Positions 26,350-37,450 of a stretch of 64,000 nucleotides of DNA are shown here, in pieces. How positions within the stretch are numbered: position 1 is the stretch's first letter; each line of letters starts with the position of its first letter. The DNA is from Pseudomonas soli. Its GTDB lineage: Bacteria > Pseudomonadota > Gammaproteobacteria > Pseudomonadales > Pseudomonadaceae. The translations under genes and the position numbers were made by a program. The stretch is from contig NZ_FOEQ01000006.1 in assembly GCF_900110655.1 (NCBI RefSeq), positions 124,001 to 188,000 on the forward strand, read 5' to 3'. The notes under the pieces were generated by a model that searched no databases, had not been told where the DNA came from, and saw nothing but the letters and a program-made list of their open reading frames with translations.

Positions 26350-29043
26350 ATGAAAAGCCAACCCGATGCCGCCAGCCGTGTGGCGGCCGAGGTCGTGACG
26401 CAGCTCCCCGTGCCCTCGCGGCTCGGCATGCTGCGTTTCGAACGGCTGAACGAAGCCAGTTGGGCGATGCTCTACCTTGATCCGGCGTGCGACCGCCAAT
26501 TCGGCCTGCCCGCTGCCGAGCTCTGCGCCCTGATCGGCTCGCCCTATGCCAGCCTCATGGAGCCTCAGGCCCGCTATAAGCTGCACGACGAGATCCAGCT
26601 GCAACTGGCTCAGCGCGGCCACTACCGGGTGCACTACACCCTGCACGCCAGCCCAGCGCCACTGCGCCTGCTGGAAGTCGGCGAAAGCTACAAACAGCAC
26701 AGCCGCCAACTGCTGCGTGGCTACCTGACGGTGTTCGACGATCACCCGCAAGACGCCCCCGACCTCGATGCGAACGACCTGGAATCGCGCAACAATCGCC
26801 TGCAACTGGCGCTACAGCTGAACCAGCGCGCCCAGCAGGAGCAGCTCGAGCACCTGGATCGGGTACGCGCCCAGCAGGACCTGATCCTGCGCCTGGCACG
26901 CCAGCGCTACAGCGTCGGCAACTCGCTGCTCGAAGCCGCCGAACTGATCACCCGCAGCGCCTGCGAGATCTACCGGGTCGACTGCGCCAGCATCTGGTAC
27001 CTGAACGATCAGCGCCTGGAGCCGATCAGCGCCTGGTACCGCCGCGAACAACAGCACCGCATGCCCGAGGCGATCGACGCCAGCCGCTTTCCCGACTACC
27101 TCGAGGCCTTGCACGCCAGCCGCGCCATCGACGCCCACAACGCCAGCCACGACCCGCGCACCCGCGAGATGGCCGAGTCGCTGTACAGCACCGACGACAA
27201 CGCGATGCTCGATGCCAGTATCCGCATCGATGGCCAGGTGGTCGGCGTGCTGTGCCTGGAGCAGACCGGCCAGCCGCGGGCCTGGCAGTCGGACGAGATC
27301 GCCTTCGCCGGCGAGCTGGCCGACCAGTTCGCCCAGGTCATCAACAACCACAACCGACGCACCGCCGCCAGCGCCCTGCACCTCTTCCAGCGGGCCGTGG
27401 AGCAGAGCGCCAGCGCCTTCCTGCTGGTCAACCGCGACGGCGTGGTGGAATACGTCAACCCCAGCTTCACGGCGATCACCCAGTACAGCACCGAGGAAGT
27501 CCAGGGCCACCACCTGGCCGAACTGCCGGCCCTGGAAAACCTCAGCGAGCTGCTGTTCGACTCGCCGTCGAGCCTGGCCATGGGCAACAGCTGGCAGGGC
27601 GAGTTCAAGAGCCGGCGCAAGAACCTCGAGCCCTACTGGGGGCAACTGTCGATCTCCAAGGTGTACGGCGACAACCGCGAGCTGACCCACTACATCGGCA
27701 TCTACGAAGACGTCACCCAAAGCAAGCTGGCCCAGCAGCGCATCGAGCGCCTGGCCTACACCGACAACCTGACCAACCTGGGCAACCGCCCGGCGTTCAT
27801 CCGCAACCTCGACGAGCGCTTCGCCCGCGACAGCAACAGCCCGATCTGCCTGCTGCTGGTGGACATCGACAACTTCAAGCGGATCAACGACAGCCTCGGC
27901 CACCAGACCGGCGACAAGCTGCTGATCAGCCTGGCCCGGCGCCTGCGCAACAGCCTGGCCAACGGCGGCAGCCTGGCGCGCTTCGCCAGCAACGAGTTCG
28001 CCGTGCTGCTCGACGACACCAGCCTTGATGACGGCCAGGGCGTGGCCCACCAGCTGCTGCGCACCCTCGACAAGCCGATGTTCGTCGACAACCAGCTGAT
28101 CAACGTCACCGCCTCCGTGGGCCTGGCCTGCGCGCCACTGCACGGCAGCGACCCGGCCACGCTGATGAAGAACGCAGGCCTGGCCCTGCACAAGGCCAAG
28201 GCCAACGGCAAGCACCAGGTCCAGGTGTTCACCGAGGTGCTCAACGCCGAGGCCAGCTACAAGCTGTTCGTCGAGAACAACCTGCGCCGCGCCCTGACCC
28301 AGAACGAACTGGAAGTGTTCTACCAGCCCAAGCTGTGCCTGCGCAGCGGTCGCCTGCTGGGCCTGGAGGCGCTGCTGCGCTGGAACCACCCCGAGCGCGG
28401 CATGATCCGCCCCGACCAGTTCATCAGCGTGGCCGAGGAAACCGGCCTGATCATCCCCATCGGCAAGTGGGTGGTGCGCCAGGCCTGCCGCATGAGCCAG
28501 CAGCTGCGCGAAGCAGGTCTTGGCAACCTGCACGTGGCCATCAACCTGTCGCCCAAGCAGTTCTCCGACCCGGAGCTGGTCGGCTCGATCGCTGGCATCC
28601 TCAAGGAGGAAGCCTTGCCACCGCACCTGCTGGAACTGGAGCTGACCGAAGGCCTGCTGCTCGAAGCCACCGAAGACACCCACCGCCAGCTCGACGAGCT
28701 CAAGGCGCTGGGCCTGACCCTGGCCATGGACGACTTCGGCACCGGTTACTCCTCGCTGAGCTACCTGAAGAAGTTCCCGATCGACATCATCAAGATCGAC
28801 CGCAGCTTCATCAACGAGATCCCCGACAACCAGGACGACATGGAGATCACCTCGGCGGTGGTGGCCATGGCCCACAACCTCAAGCTCAAGGTGGTCGCAG
28901 AAGGGATCGAGACGCCCGAGCAGCTGGCATTCCTGCGCCGCCACCGCTGCGACGTCGGCCAGGGCTACCTGTTCGACCGCCCTATTCCGGGGCGCGAGCT
29001 GAGCGAAAAACTGCGCCGCTATCCCCGTGGTCCGGTGGACTGA
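26350..29043 (+). CDS. PAS/GAF-GGDEF-EAL protein, probable c-di-GMP phosphodiesterase
   Basis: An 897-residue signalling protein with no obvious membrane span. An N-terminal PAS-like region is followed by a GAF-like domain (about 185-345, [19 protein letters not shown]), a PAS domain (about 355-475, [18 protein letters not shown]) and a GGDEF domain whose signature is A546-S-N-E-F instead of GG(D/E)EF, so cyclase activity is probably lost. The EAL domain is complete: E673 in EALLRW, then [31 protein letters not shown] and AEGIET. It is therefore expected to degrade c-di-GMP, with the GGDEF perhaps sensing GTP. ATG at 26350 is preferred to an earlier in-frame start whose leader has no domain character. 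Confidence 0.88.
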   Translation: MKSQPDAASRVAAEVVTQLPVPSRLGMLRFERLNEASWAMLYLDPACDRQFGLPAAELCALIGSPYASLMEPQARYKLHDEIQLQLAQRGHYRVHYTLHASPAPLRLLEVGESYKQHSRQLLRGYLTVFDDHPQDAPDLDANDLESRNNRLQLALQLNQRAQQEQLEHLDRVRAQQDLILRLARQRYSVGNSLLEAAELITRSACEIYRVDCASIWYLNDQRLEPISAWYRREQQHRMPEAIDASRFPDYLEALHASRAIDAHNASHDPRTREMAESLYSTDDNAMLDASIRIDGQVVGVLCLEQTGQPRAWQSDEIAFAGELADQFAQVINNHNRRTAASALHLFQRAVEQSASAFLLVNRDGVVEYVNPSFTAITQYSTEEVQGHHLAELPALENLSELLFDSPSSLAMGNSWQGEFKSRRKNLEPYWGQLSISKVYGDNRELTHYIGIYEDVTQSKLAQQRIERLAYTDNLTNLGNRPAFIRNLDERFARDSNSPICLLLVDIDNFKRINDSLGHQTGDKLLISLARRLRNSLANGGSLARFASNEFAVLLDDTSLDDGQGVAHQLLRTLDKPMFVDNQLINVTASVGLACAPLHGSDPATLMKNAGLALHKAKANGKHQVQVFTEVLNAEASYKLFVENNLRRALTQNELEVFYQPKLCLRSGRLLGLEALLRWNHPERGMIRPDQFISVAEETGLIIPIGKWVVRQACRMSQQLREAGLGNLHVAINLSPKQFSDPELVGSIAGILKEEALPPHLLELELTEGLLLEATEDTHRQLDELKALGLTLAMDDFGTGYSSLSYLKKFPIDIIKIDRSFINEIPDNQDDMEITSAVVAMAHNLKLKVVAEGIETPEQLAFLRRHRCDVGQGYLFDRPIPGRELSEKLRRYPRGPVD

Positions 29044-29083
29044 CAGCAGCGTAAAGCTCGGGCACTATAGAAGCCATTCGGTC

Positions 29084-29121
29084 CCCATCGCGTGCGCCGA
29101 TGCGACTTGCCCCGCGATGGG
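29084..29121. repeat. single REP-type hairpin
   Basis: CCCATCGCG and CGCGATGGG form a perfect nine-base stem around a REP-like loop (GACTTGCCC). It lies in the gap between the EAL gene and msrA. Confidence 0.75.
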
Positions 29122-29161
29122 TCCAACACCTATCCCACTGAAAAAACACAGAGGAACGGCC

Positions 29162-29830
<669 letters not shown>

Positions 29831-29833
29831 GCC

Positions 29834-30448
29834 ATGATCCTGTTCCATTCGCCGTTGTCACCGTTCGTGCGCAAGGTGATGATCGTCCTGCACGAGACCG
29901 GCCAGTTGGAGCGCGTCAGCGTGCAGGGCGTGAACATCAGCCCGCTGAACGGCGACGAGCAGCTCAACCGCGACAACCCGATCGGCAAGATCCCGGCCCT
30001 GCGCCTGGACGATGGCAGCGTGCTGCACGACAGCCGGGTGATCTGCGAATACCTCGACAGCCAGCATGTCGGCCTGCCGTTGATCCCCCGCGAGGGCTCG
30101 GCGCGCTGGCGGCGCCTGACCCTGGCCGCGCAGGCCGACGCGATCATGGATGCCTCCGTGGCCACGCGCTACGAGACCTTCCTGCGCCCGGTGGACAAGC
30201 AGTGGGACGGTTGGGTGACAGCGCAGGGCGAGAAGATCCGCCGCGGGCTGGCGAGCCTGGAGCACGAGCACCTGGCAGAGATCATCTCCGGCTTCGATAT
30301 CGCCGCGATCGGTGTGGCCTGCGCCTTGGGTTATCTGGACTTGCGCCAGCCGGAGTTCGACTGGCGCGGAGAGTATCCGGGGCTGGCGGCGTGGTACGCC
30401 GAGGTCAGCCAGCGGGCGTCGATGCTGGCCACCGCACCGGCAGCCTGA
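29834..30448 (+). CDS. glutathione S-transferase family protein
   Basis: A 204-residue GST-like protein. The N-terminal thioredoxin fold ([20 protein letters not shown], then [20 protein letters not shown] with the cis-Pro and the glutathione-binding D-S pair) is followed by an all-helical C-terminal domain. The serine in SPLSPFVRK is the probable thiol-activating residue. It is immediately downstream of msrA and probably cotranscribed. The substrate is unknown. Confidence 0.85.
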   Translation: MILFHSPLSPFVRKVMIVLHETGQLERVSVQGVNISPLNGDEQLNRDNPIGKIPALRLDDGSVLHDSRVICEYLDSQHVGLPLIPREGSARWRRLTLAAQADAIMDASVATRYETFLRPVDKQWDGWVTAQGEKIRRGLASLEHEHLAEIISGFDIAAIGVACALGYLDLRQPEFDWRGEYPGLAAWYAEVSQRASMLATAPAA

Positions 30449-30455
30449 CCGGGCC

Positions 30456-30553
30456 CTATCGCGGGGCAAGTCGGGCCGCCGCATCGCCGCTCCCACGCCA
30501 AAATCTGGATCGAAACCTGGATTTGCGTGGGAGCAGGCTTGCCCCGCGATGGC
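30456..30553. repeat. REP pair between GST and creD
   Basis: A REP copy carrying an internal insertion faces a canonical copy (GTGGGAGCAGGCTTGCCCCG). The spacer is itself nearly palindromic (CAAAATCTGG / CCTGGATTTG), so the whole 98 bases could fold as one long hairpin between two convergent genes. Confidence 0.8.
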
Positions 30554-30625
30554 CTCACCTTGGCAGTACAGGAAACAACTGCCCGATCCGCTGGGCCAAC
30601 CACAGCCCGATCTCTCTATCCTCCC

Positions 30626-31954
30626 TCATCCCAACCTCCCCACCCGCGACCAGTCCAGCCGGCGGGTCAGCACCATGAACACACCCAGCAGGCCAAAGCA
30701 CAGCAACGAGCCCATCAGCAGTGCGTAGTCCTCGGCGCTGAGCAGCCCGTAGAGCATGCCGTACAACGCCGCCAACCCCGCCGCAAAGCCCACCCCGCGT
30801 CCCAGGCTGCGCAGCACGTGCACCAGGTAGAAGCCGATCAGCAGCACACAGCCCGACGCCGACAGCCCATAGGCCAGGCCGAACCCCAGGTGCTCCGACA
30901 ACGACAGCAGCAGCAGGTAGAAGAACGCCAGGGCCACGCCCACCAGGATGTACTGCACCGGGTGCACGCTGAGGTTCTTCAGCACCTCGAACAGGAAGAA
31001 GCCGGCGAAGGTCAGGGCGATGAACAGCAGCGCGTACTTGATCGCCCGCTCGCTCTTGAGGTACTGGTCCACCGGGTCGACGAAGCTGACGCCGAAAGCC
31101 CGGTCGGTGAAGTCAGCGCACTTCTGCGCAGTGGCGCACAGGCGCACCGCCTCCTCCAGGTTGGTGGCGAAGAACGTGGTCTGCCAGTGGGCGCTGAAGC
31201 CTTTCTCGTCGATGGCGCGGCGGCTGGGCAGGAAGTTGCCGATGAAGCTCGGGTGCGGCCAGTTGGCGCGCATGTCCACGGTACTGCTGCGCCCGACCGG
31301 CAGCACGGCCAGTTGCCCGGTGCCCAGCAGGTCCAGGTCGAAGGCATAGGTGAACTCCCGGGCCTGCGGCTCGCTGAACTGCGGCAGGTCCACATGCACG
31401 CCGCCAGGCAACCAATCGACTCCGTTGCCGGGCTGGAACGGCAGGCGCTGGTCGTCCAACTTCAGTTCAAGGCTGTTCTCGATGCCGCGGATATCACTGA
31501 TGCCGACCATCAGCCGCGGCTTGTCGAAGCGATAGTCGTCGTAGTCTTTCTCGATCCCCCAGCGCTCGGGCAGCTTGAAGCGGCCGCTGATCCTGCTCTT
31601 GGCATGGAACAGGCGCGCCTGGTAGATGCCCCGGGCACGCAGCTCGGTATCGACGCCCACATCCATTTCGAAGGTTTCCGGCAGGAAATACAGCTGGCCG
31701 TGGACCGTGCTGGTTTCCTGGACGCTCTTGCCGTCCTTGTCGATCCAGCGGCGCTCGTACTTGCGATAGGGCACTACCACGACCGGGCCACTGACCAACT
31801 GGTCGAAACTGGAGCTCGCGGCGATCTCGCCGAGCACGTTGTTGCGCAGTTGCTGACGTTCGTCGATCAAGCCGCCGATCATCAGCAGGGGAATCAGCAG
31901 CAGCAGGATCAGCACGGCAATCAGGCCGAGCTTGAAACCTAGGGTCTTGTTCAT
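30626..31954 (-). CDS. creD: cell-envelope integrity inner-membrane protein CreD
   Basis: A 442-residue inner-membrane protein of the CreD family: one N-terminal span (LIAVLILLLLIPLLMIGGLI), a large periplasmic region (about 35-290) and a cluster of about five spans toward the C-terminus. In Pseudomonas and E. coli creD is the main target of CreB and influences envelope integrity and beta-lactam fitness. It follows creC in the same direction, but a 129-base gap with a CreB-site-like direct repeat suggests its own promoter. Confidence 0.92.
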   Translation of the reverse strand: MNKTLGFKLGLIAVLILLLLIPLLMIGGLIDERQQLRNNVLGEIAASSSFDQLVSGPVVVVPYRKYERRWIDKDGKSVQETSTVHGQLYFLPETFEMDVGVDTELRARGIYQARLFHAKSRISGRFKLPERWGIEKDYDDYRFDKPRLMVGISDIRGIENSLELKLDDQRLPFQPGNGVDWLPGGVHVDLPQFSEPQAREFTYAFDLDLLGTGQLAVLPVGRSSTVDMRANWPHPSFIGNFLPSRRAIDEKGFSAHWQTTFFATNLEEAVRLCATAQKCADFTDRAFGVSFVDPVDQYLKSERAIKYALLFIALTFAGFFLFEVLKNLSVHPVQYILVGVALAFFYLLLLSLSEHLGFGLAYGLSASGCVLLIGFYLVHVLRSLGRGVGFAAGLAALYGMLYGLLSAEDYALLMGSLLCFGLLGVFMVLTRRLDWSRVGRLG

Positions 31955-32020
31955 GGGGTTGGGCTCCGTTTGCGATGGGGGCAGTGTCTGCCCGCTGCGT
32001 GGAGCCCTTGGGGAGGGAAT

Positions 32021-32040
32021 GTGGAGATTGTGTGGAGATT
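32021..32040 (-). promoter_or_regulatory. candidate CreB (cre-tag-like) site of creD
   Basis: On the minus strand the sequence reads TCCAC-N6-TCCAC, within a tandem 11-base repeat. The E. coli cre tag is TTCAC-N6-TTCAC, so spacing is identical and each half differs at one base. It lies about 70-85 bases before the creD start, where an activator would bind. Confidence 0.45.
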
Positions 32041-32070
32041 GGAGCGGTCAGCAGAAAGCCTGTGGGAGTG

Positions 32071-32097
32071 GGCGACTTGCCTCTCAGGTAAGTCGCC
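32071..32097. repeat. hairpin at the creC stop codon
   Basis: GGCGACTT and AAGTCGCC form a perfect eight-base stem whose loop carries the creC stop codon. The flank (TGTGGGAGTGG) resembles a decayed REP. No T-run follows, so termination is not implied. Confidence 0.5.
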
Positions 32098-33517
32098 GCG
32101 CCGGCAGCCACAACCTCACCCGCACGCCACCCTCGACGTTGTCCACCGCCAGCGCCCCGCCATGCAACTGCATCACCTCGGCCACGAAGTTCAGCCCCAG
32201 CCCGGTGCTCTTGCGCCCGGTGCCGGGCCTTGGCAGCGAATAGAAGCGCTCGCTGACCCGGCCCAGGGCATATTCGGGGATCGCCTGCCCCTGGTTGAAC
32301 AGGCTTAAGGCCACCCGCTCGCCATCGCGCTCCAGCTCGAAGGCCAATGCGCCTTGCTGCGGGGTGAAGTCCAATGCATTGTCCAGCAGGTTGGCCAACG
32401 CCTGGCGCATCAGGAATGGATCGCACAGTAGCCTGAGGCCCGCCGGGATCCGCTGGCGCACCTGCAACCCGGCACCGTCGATCCTTGTACCTTGGGCCAG
32501 CAACAGTTCGTCAATCAACGCCGCCACCGCCACCTGCTGCTCGTCCTCCAGGGCCTGCATCTGTTCGACCCGGGCCAGGTTGAGCAACCGCTCGATCATC
32601 TGCTGCAGGCGGTCGCTCTCGCGCTCGATGTTGCCGGCAAAGCGCGCCCGCTGCTCTTGCGGCATGTCGCCCTGCAGCAGCTCAGAGGCGCCACGGATCG
32701 CCGCCAGCGGGCTCTTGAGTTCATGGGTGAGCGTGTGCACATAGCGTTCAACGTAGGCCTTGCCTTCGAGCTGGGTGCGCATGCGTTCCACCGCCGTGGC
32801 CAGTTGCAGCAGCTCGCCGCCCTTGTAGTGCGGCAGCGCGGCACGCTGCCCCTCGCTGACCGCCTGGGCATAGTGGGTTAGGCGGCGCAGCGAGCGGGTC
32901 AGCCACCACGACAGCGCCGCCCCCACCAACAGGCCAAGCACGATCAGCCCGAGGCCGAGGATCAGCAGGCGCCGCTCGGAGCGGTCGATGTATGGCTGCA
33001 GCGAGCTGTTGGGCTTGGCCACGGTGACCACGCCGATGATCTGGCCACCGTCGAGGATCGGCGCCGCCACATGCATCACCGAAGTGCTTTCGTCATCCGG
33101 GTCGCTGCGGGTCGAACGTGCGCCGTACTGGCCGCGCAAGGTCAGGTAGACGTCATTCCAGCGCGAATAGTCCTTGCCCACGTCCCGGCCGCTGGAGTCG
33201 AGCAGGACGATGCCCTTGGCATCGGTCACGTAGATCCGGTGGCTGACCTGGTTTTTCGCCAACCCCCAGATCTGCGCGCTCGGGCGCCGCTCGCCATAGG
33301 AGGCCAGTACCTGCGACAGGCGGCTCTGGGTCAGGGTGCCGTTCTTCACATCGTCATGCAGGATCTCGGCCAGCAGGTTGGCGGTGTCCACCAGGGTTTC
33401 TTCCGATGACTGACGCACCACCGGGCGGATCTGCTCGCGCACTGTATTGAGCAGGAAATAACCCGCCAGGCCGACGAACAGGAAGTACACCAGGAAGATG
33501 CGAATCCCCAGGCGCAT
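32084..33517 (-). CDS. creC: two-component sensor histidine kinase CreC
   Basis: A 477-residue sensor kinase: an N-terminal span (IRIFLVYFLFVGLAGYFLLN), a periplasmic domain (about 28-180), a second span (about 185-205), HAMP, the phosphoacceptor box THELKSPLAAIRGASELL, and an ATPase domain with LLDNALDF and STGLGLNFVAEV. It phosphorylates CreB. Its ATG overlaps the creB stop by one base (TGATG). Confidence 0.93.
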   Translation of the reverse strand: MRLGIRIFLVYFLFVGLAGYFLLNTVREQIRPVVRQSSEETLVDTANLLAEILHDDVKNGTLTQSRLSQVLASYGERRPSAQIWGLAKNQVSHRIYVTDAKGIVLLDSSGRDVGKDYSRWNDVYLTLRGQYGARSTRSDPDDESTSVMHVAAPILDGGQIIGVVTVAKPNSSLQPYIDRSERRLLILGLGLIVLGLLVGAALSWWLTRSLRRLTHYAQAVSEGQRAALPHYKGGELLQLATAVERMRTQLEGKAYVERYVHTLTHELKSPLAAIRGASELLQGDMPQEQRARFAGNIERESDRLQQMIERLLNLARVEQMQALEDEQQVAVAALIDELLLAQGTRIDGAGLQVRQRIPAGLRLLCDPFLMRQALANLLDNALDFTPQQGALAFELERDGERVALSLFNQGQAIPEYALGRVSERFYSLPRPGTGRKSTGLGLNFVAEVMQLHGGALAVDNVEGGVRVRLWLPARRLT

Positions 33518-34197
33518 CAGGCGTGCTCCGGGCTGTAGCTGTAGCCCAGGCCGCGGTGCGTCTGGATCGCCTCGGCGTCAGGGGCAACCTGGCGCAGCTT
33601 GGCGCGCAGGCTCTTGATATGGCTGTCGATGGTGCGCTCGTAGCCCACATCCGAGGCCACGCCCAGGCCATCGAGCAGTTGCTCGCGGCTGAACACCCGG
33701 CGCGGTTGCTCGAGCAGGCTTTGCAGCAAGCGGAACTCATGGCGGGTGAGCGCCAGCGCCTGACCCCGGTAGCTGATACGCATCGCCAAGGTATCGAGCT
33801 GGAACGGTGTGCTGTCGCTGGCCACTTCAACCCTCGGCGCCATGCGCTTGAGGATCGCCCGCACCCGCGCCGCCACCTCGCGGGGGCTGAATGGCTTGAC
33901 CACGTAGTCGTCGGCGCCGATCTCCAGGCCCAGCACGCGGTCGATCTCGGCGTCGCGAGCGCTGAGGAACATCACGGGCACCTCGCTGAAGCGGCGCAGC
34001 TGGCGGCAGGTCTCGAAGCCACTGATATCGGGCAGGCCGATATCGAGGATCACCAGGTCGGCCGGGCGCAGGCGCTGCTGCTCGACGGCGGCGCTGCCGA
34101 GGGTCACCCACTCGGTGCTGTGGCCATCGGCCTGCAGGGCGTAGATGAGGGTGTCGGCGATGGCGGATTCGTCTTCGACGATGAGGATGTGGGGCAT
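33517..34197 (-). CDS. creB: response regulator CreB
   Basis: A 226-residue OmpR/PhoB-type regulator. The receiver domain has VEDESAIADTL, the phosphorylatable aspartate in LVILDIGLPDISG and the lysine of DYVVKPFSPRE. A winged-helix DNA-binding domain follows (LTRHEFRLLQSLLEQPRRVFS, GYERTIDSHIKSLRAKL). With CreC it forms the Cre two-component system; the nearby target creD follows creC. Confidence 0.93.
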   Translation of the reverse strand: MPHILIVEDESAIADTLIYALQADGHSTEWVTLGSAAVEQQRLRPADLVILDIGLPDISGFETCRQLRRFSEVPVMFLSARDAEIDRVLGLEIGADDYVVKPFSPREVAARVRAILKRMAPRVEVASDSTPFQLDTLAMRISYRGQALALTRHEFRLLQSLLEQPRRVFSREQLLDGLGVASDVGYERTIDSHIKSLRAKLRQVAPDAEAIQTHRGLGYSYSPEHA

Positions 34198-34214
34198 CTG
34201 AGCGGCAAGCCTCG

Positions 34215-34278
34215 AGCTGCAAGCTTCAAGTGAAAGCGGATCGCGGCAACTTACACCGATCCGCCGTTTCTTGCAGCT
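34215..34278. repeat. nested inverted repeat before creB
   Basis: Two concentric inverted repeats share one axis: outer AGCTGCAAG / CTTGCAGCT and inner GCGGATCG / CGATCCGC. Reading leftward the inner stem is followed by TTTC, so it could weakly terminate the retropepsin-like gene before creB. Confidence 0.65.
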
Positions 34279-34305
34279 TGTCGCTCTATGCTTGCAACTG
34301 CTGCA

Positions 34306-34806
34306 TCAGCAGCCCGGATTGCCTGCCGTGAACTTCTCGCGCGGATCCACCGCCGCCTTGAACTTGCGCAGGGCCTTGGAGCCGATCAACAGCGGATAGC
34401 GGAAATTGCTGCGGTCGACCAGGTTGACCTCCACGGTGCGTTTCACATCGCCCAGGCACATTTCCAGGTCGATCACCGGGCGATGCGAGAGCGCTGGCGA
34501 CTCCTCCTCGTCATCTTCCTCGGCGCGGTTCTTGATCTTGCTGATACGCGACACTTCATGCTCGTAGAGCTTGTCGCTGGCGCCCTCGGTCGCCAGGCGG
34601 AAGCGCACCCACTCGTTGCCATCACGGGTGAACATCTCGATGTCCTTGGCCGACAGCGAAGCGGTCCAGGCACCGGTATCCATCTTGGCTTTGAGGGTCT
34701 GGCCGATCTCCGGCAGCTTGATGTTCTCGTAACGGCCATAAAGCGTCGGTTCGGCGGCCATTACCGGCAGCGCCAGAAGGGACAGCAGGGCAAGCAAGGG
34801 TTTCAC
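34306..34806 (-). CDS. periplasmic retropepsin-like aspartic protease family protein (RloA/DUF785 type)
   Basis: A 166-residue protein with a clear signal peptide (MKPLLALLSLLALPVMAAE). The motif KMDTGAWTASLSA contains D-T-G-A, the active-site signature of retropepsin-like folds. Members are often annotated 'ATP-dependent zinc protease', which the sequence does not support. A very acidic insertion (EEDDEEE) lies near residues 96-102. It ends NPGC. Its substrate is not known. It is divergent from the acyltransferase gene. Confidence 0.75.
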   Translation of the reverse strand: MKPLLALLSLLALPVMAAEPTLYGRYENIKLPEIGQTLKAKMDTGAWTASLSAKDIEMFTRDGNEWVRFRLATEGASDKLYEHEVSRISKIKNRAEEDDEEESPALSHRPVIDLEMCLGDVKRTVEVNLVDRSNFRYPLLIGSKALRKFKAAVDPREKFTAGNPGC

Positions 34807-34923
34807 AGGGCAGGCTTCCTTGAGAGGGGTCAGTGCTTAGACTGTGCGGGCAGGATAGGTTCGTCGCCACAGGTTAAACAACATAATGTGAAACATTTGT
34901 CCCAGTTAATGGACGTACGACGT

Positions 34924-34952
34924 TTGGCTAAGGGCCATACCCTGCTTATCAT
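34924..34952 (+). promoter_or_regulatory. candidate sigma-70 promoter of the acyltransferase gene
   Basis: TTGGCT and TATCAT are separated by exactly 17 bases, with the -10 ending 36 bases before the start codon. It is a moderate match to TTGACA-N17-TATAAT. Confidence 0.4.
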
Positions 34953-34988
34953 TGCCAACCGTTCACCTCACACAACAAGAGTCCCCTT

Positions 34989-35876
34989 ATGCGTCGCCTG
35001 CTGACCGGCATCCTCACCCTCACCCTGCTGCTGCTCAACACCCTGGTGCTGATCGGCCCGCTGCTGGTCTTCGCCCTGCTCAAGCTGGTGCTGCCGGGCC
35101 GTGGCCGCGACTACGCGTCGGCCGCGGTGATGTGGATCGCCGAAACCTGGTCGGAAATCGACAAGGCCATCTTCGCCCTGTGCATCCCCACCCAGTGGGA
35201 CATTCGCGGCGTCGACACGCTGCGCCAGGACACCTCGTACCTGTGCGTGAGCAATCACCAGACCTGGGTGGATATCCCGGCGCTGATCGAGAGCCTCAAC
35301 CGCCGCGTGCCGTTCTTCAAGTTCTTCCTCAAGAAAGAGCTGATCTGGGTACCGCTGCTGGGCCTGGCCTGGTGGGGCCTGGATTACCCGTTCATGAAGC
35401 GCTACAGCAAGGCCTTCCTCGACAAGCACCCCGAACTCAAGGGCAAGGACCTGGAGATCACCAAGGCCGCCTGCGAGCTGTTCAAGCGCCAGCCGGTGAC
35501 CGTGGTCAACTACCTCGAAGGCACCCGCTTCACCGAGGCCAAGCGCGCCGAGCAGCAATCGCCCTACCGTCACCTGCTCAAGCCCAAGGCCGGCGGCGTG
35601 GCTTTCGTACTGGCGGCGCTGGGCGAGCAGCTGGATGCGCTGCTCGATGTGACCATCGTCTACCCGGGCGACAAGGCGCCGGGGTTCTGGGATCTGCTCA
35701 ACGGCAGTATCAGCCGGGTGATCATCGACATCCGCGTGCGCGAGCTGGACCCGGCGTTGTGCGCGGGCGATTACGAGAACGATCCGACGTTCCGTCAGAC
35801 GGTGCAGGCCTGGGTCAACCAGCTGTGGCTGGACAAGGACCAGCGGATCGCGCAGTTGCGCGCAGAGATGCGCTGA
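34989..35876 (+). CDS. PlsC-family acyltransferase (YihG-like)
   Basis: A 295-residue membrane-associated acyltransferase. An N-terminal hydrophobic segment (about 5-35) precedes the catalytic NHQTWVD (H-x4-D) box and the substrate-binding EGTR box (NYLEGTRF). This pattern marks transfer of an acyl chain to a lysophospholipid. The long N-terminal span and the sequence PFFKFFLKKELIWVPLLG resemble E. coli YihG rather than the essential PlsC, so a role in adjusting phospholipid acyl composition is the likely one. Confidence 0.87.
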   Translation: MRRLLTGILTLTLLLLNTLVLIGPLLVFALLKLVLPGRGRDYASAAVMWIAETWSEIDKAIFALCIPTQWDIRGVDTLRQDTSYLCVSNHQTWVDIPALIESLNRRVPFFKFFLKKELIWVPLLGLAWWGLDYPFMKRYSKAFLDKHPELKGKDLEITKAACELFKRQPVTVVNYLEGTRFTEAKRAEQQSPYRHLLKPKAGGVAFVLAALGEQLDALLDVTIVYPGDKAPGFWDLLNGSISRVIIDIRVRELDPALCAGDYENDPTFRQTVQAWVNQLWLDKDQRIAQLRAEMR

Positions 35877-35883
35877 AACCAAT

Positions 35884-35915
35884 GGCCCTGGCGCGCTCTT
35901 GCCCGCGATAGGGCC
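35884..35915. repeat. degenerate REP hairpin after the acyltransferase gene
   Basis: GGCCCT and AGGGCC flank a REP-like core (CTCTTGCCCGCGAT) seven bases after the stop codon. No T-run follows. It probably serves as a transcript end or mRNA-protecting structure. Confidence 0.5.
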
Positions 35916-36047
35916 TACAGATACCTCACCAAACCCCGATTAAAATCCAGATTTATAATCGACATAAGGAACTCTTTGTTTGTCACCACCCACCTGAGTG
36001 GATAAAAATCGATCAACCACAACTACAAGAAAAGCCAGGATCGATCG

Positions 36048-37397
<1,350 letters not shown>

Positions 37398-37450
37398 CCC
37401 CGCATGTTTCCTGCAGGAGCGGCGGTGCACCGCTCCTTCAGAGGGTGGGG

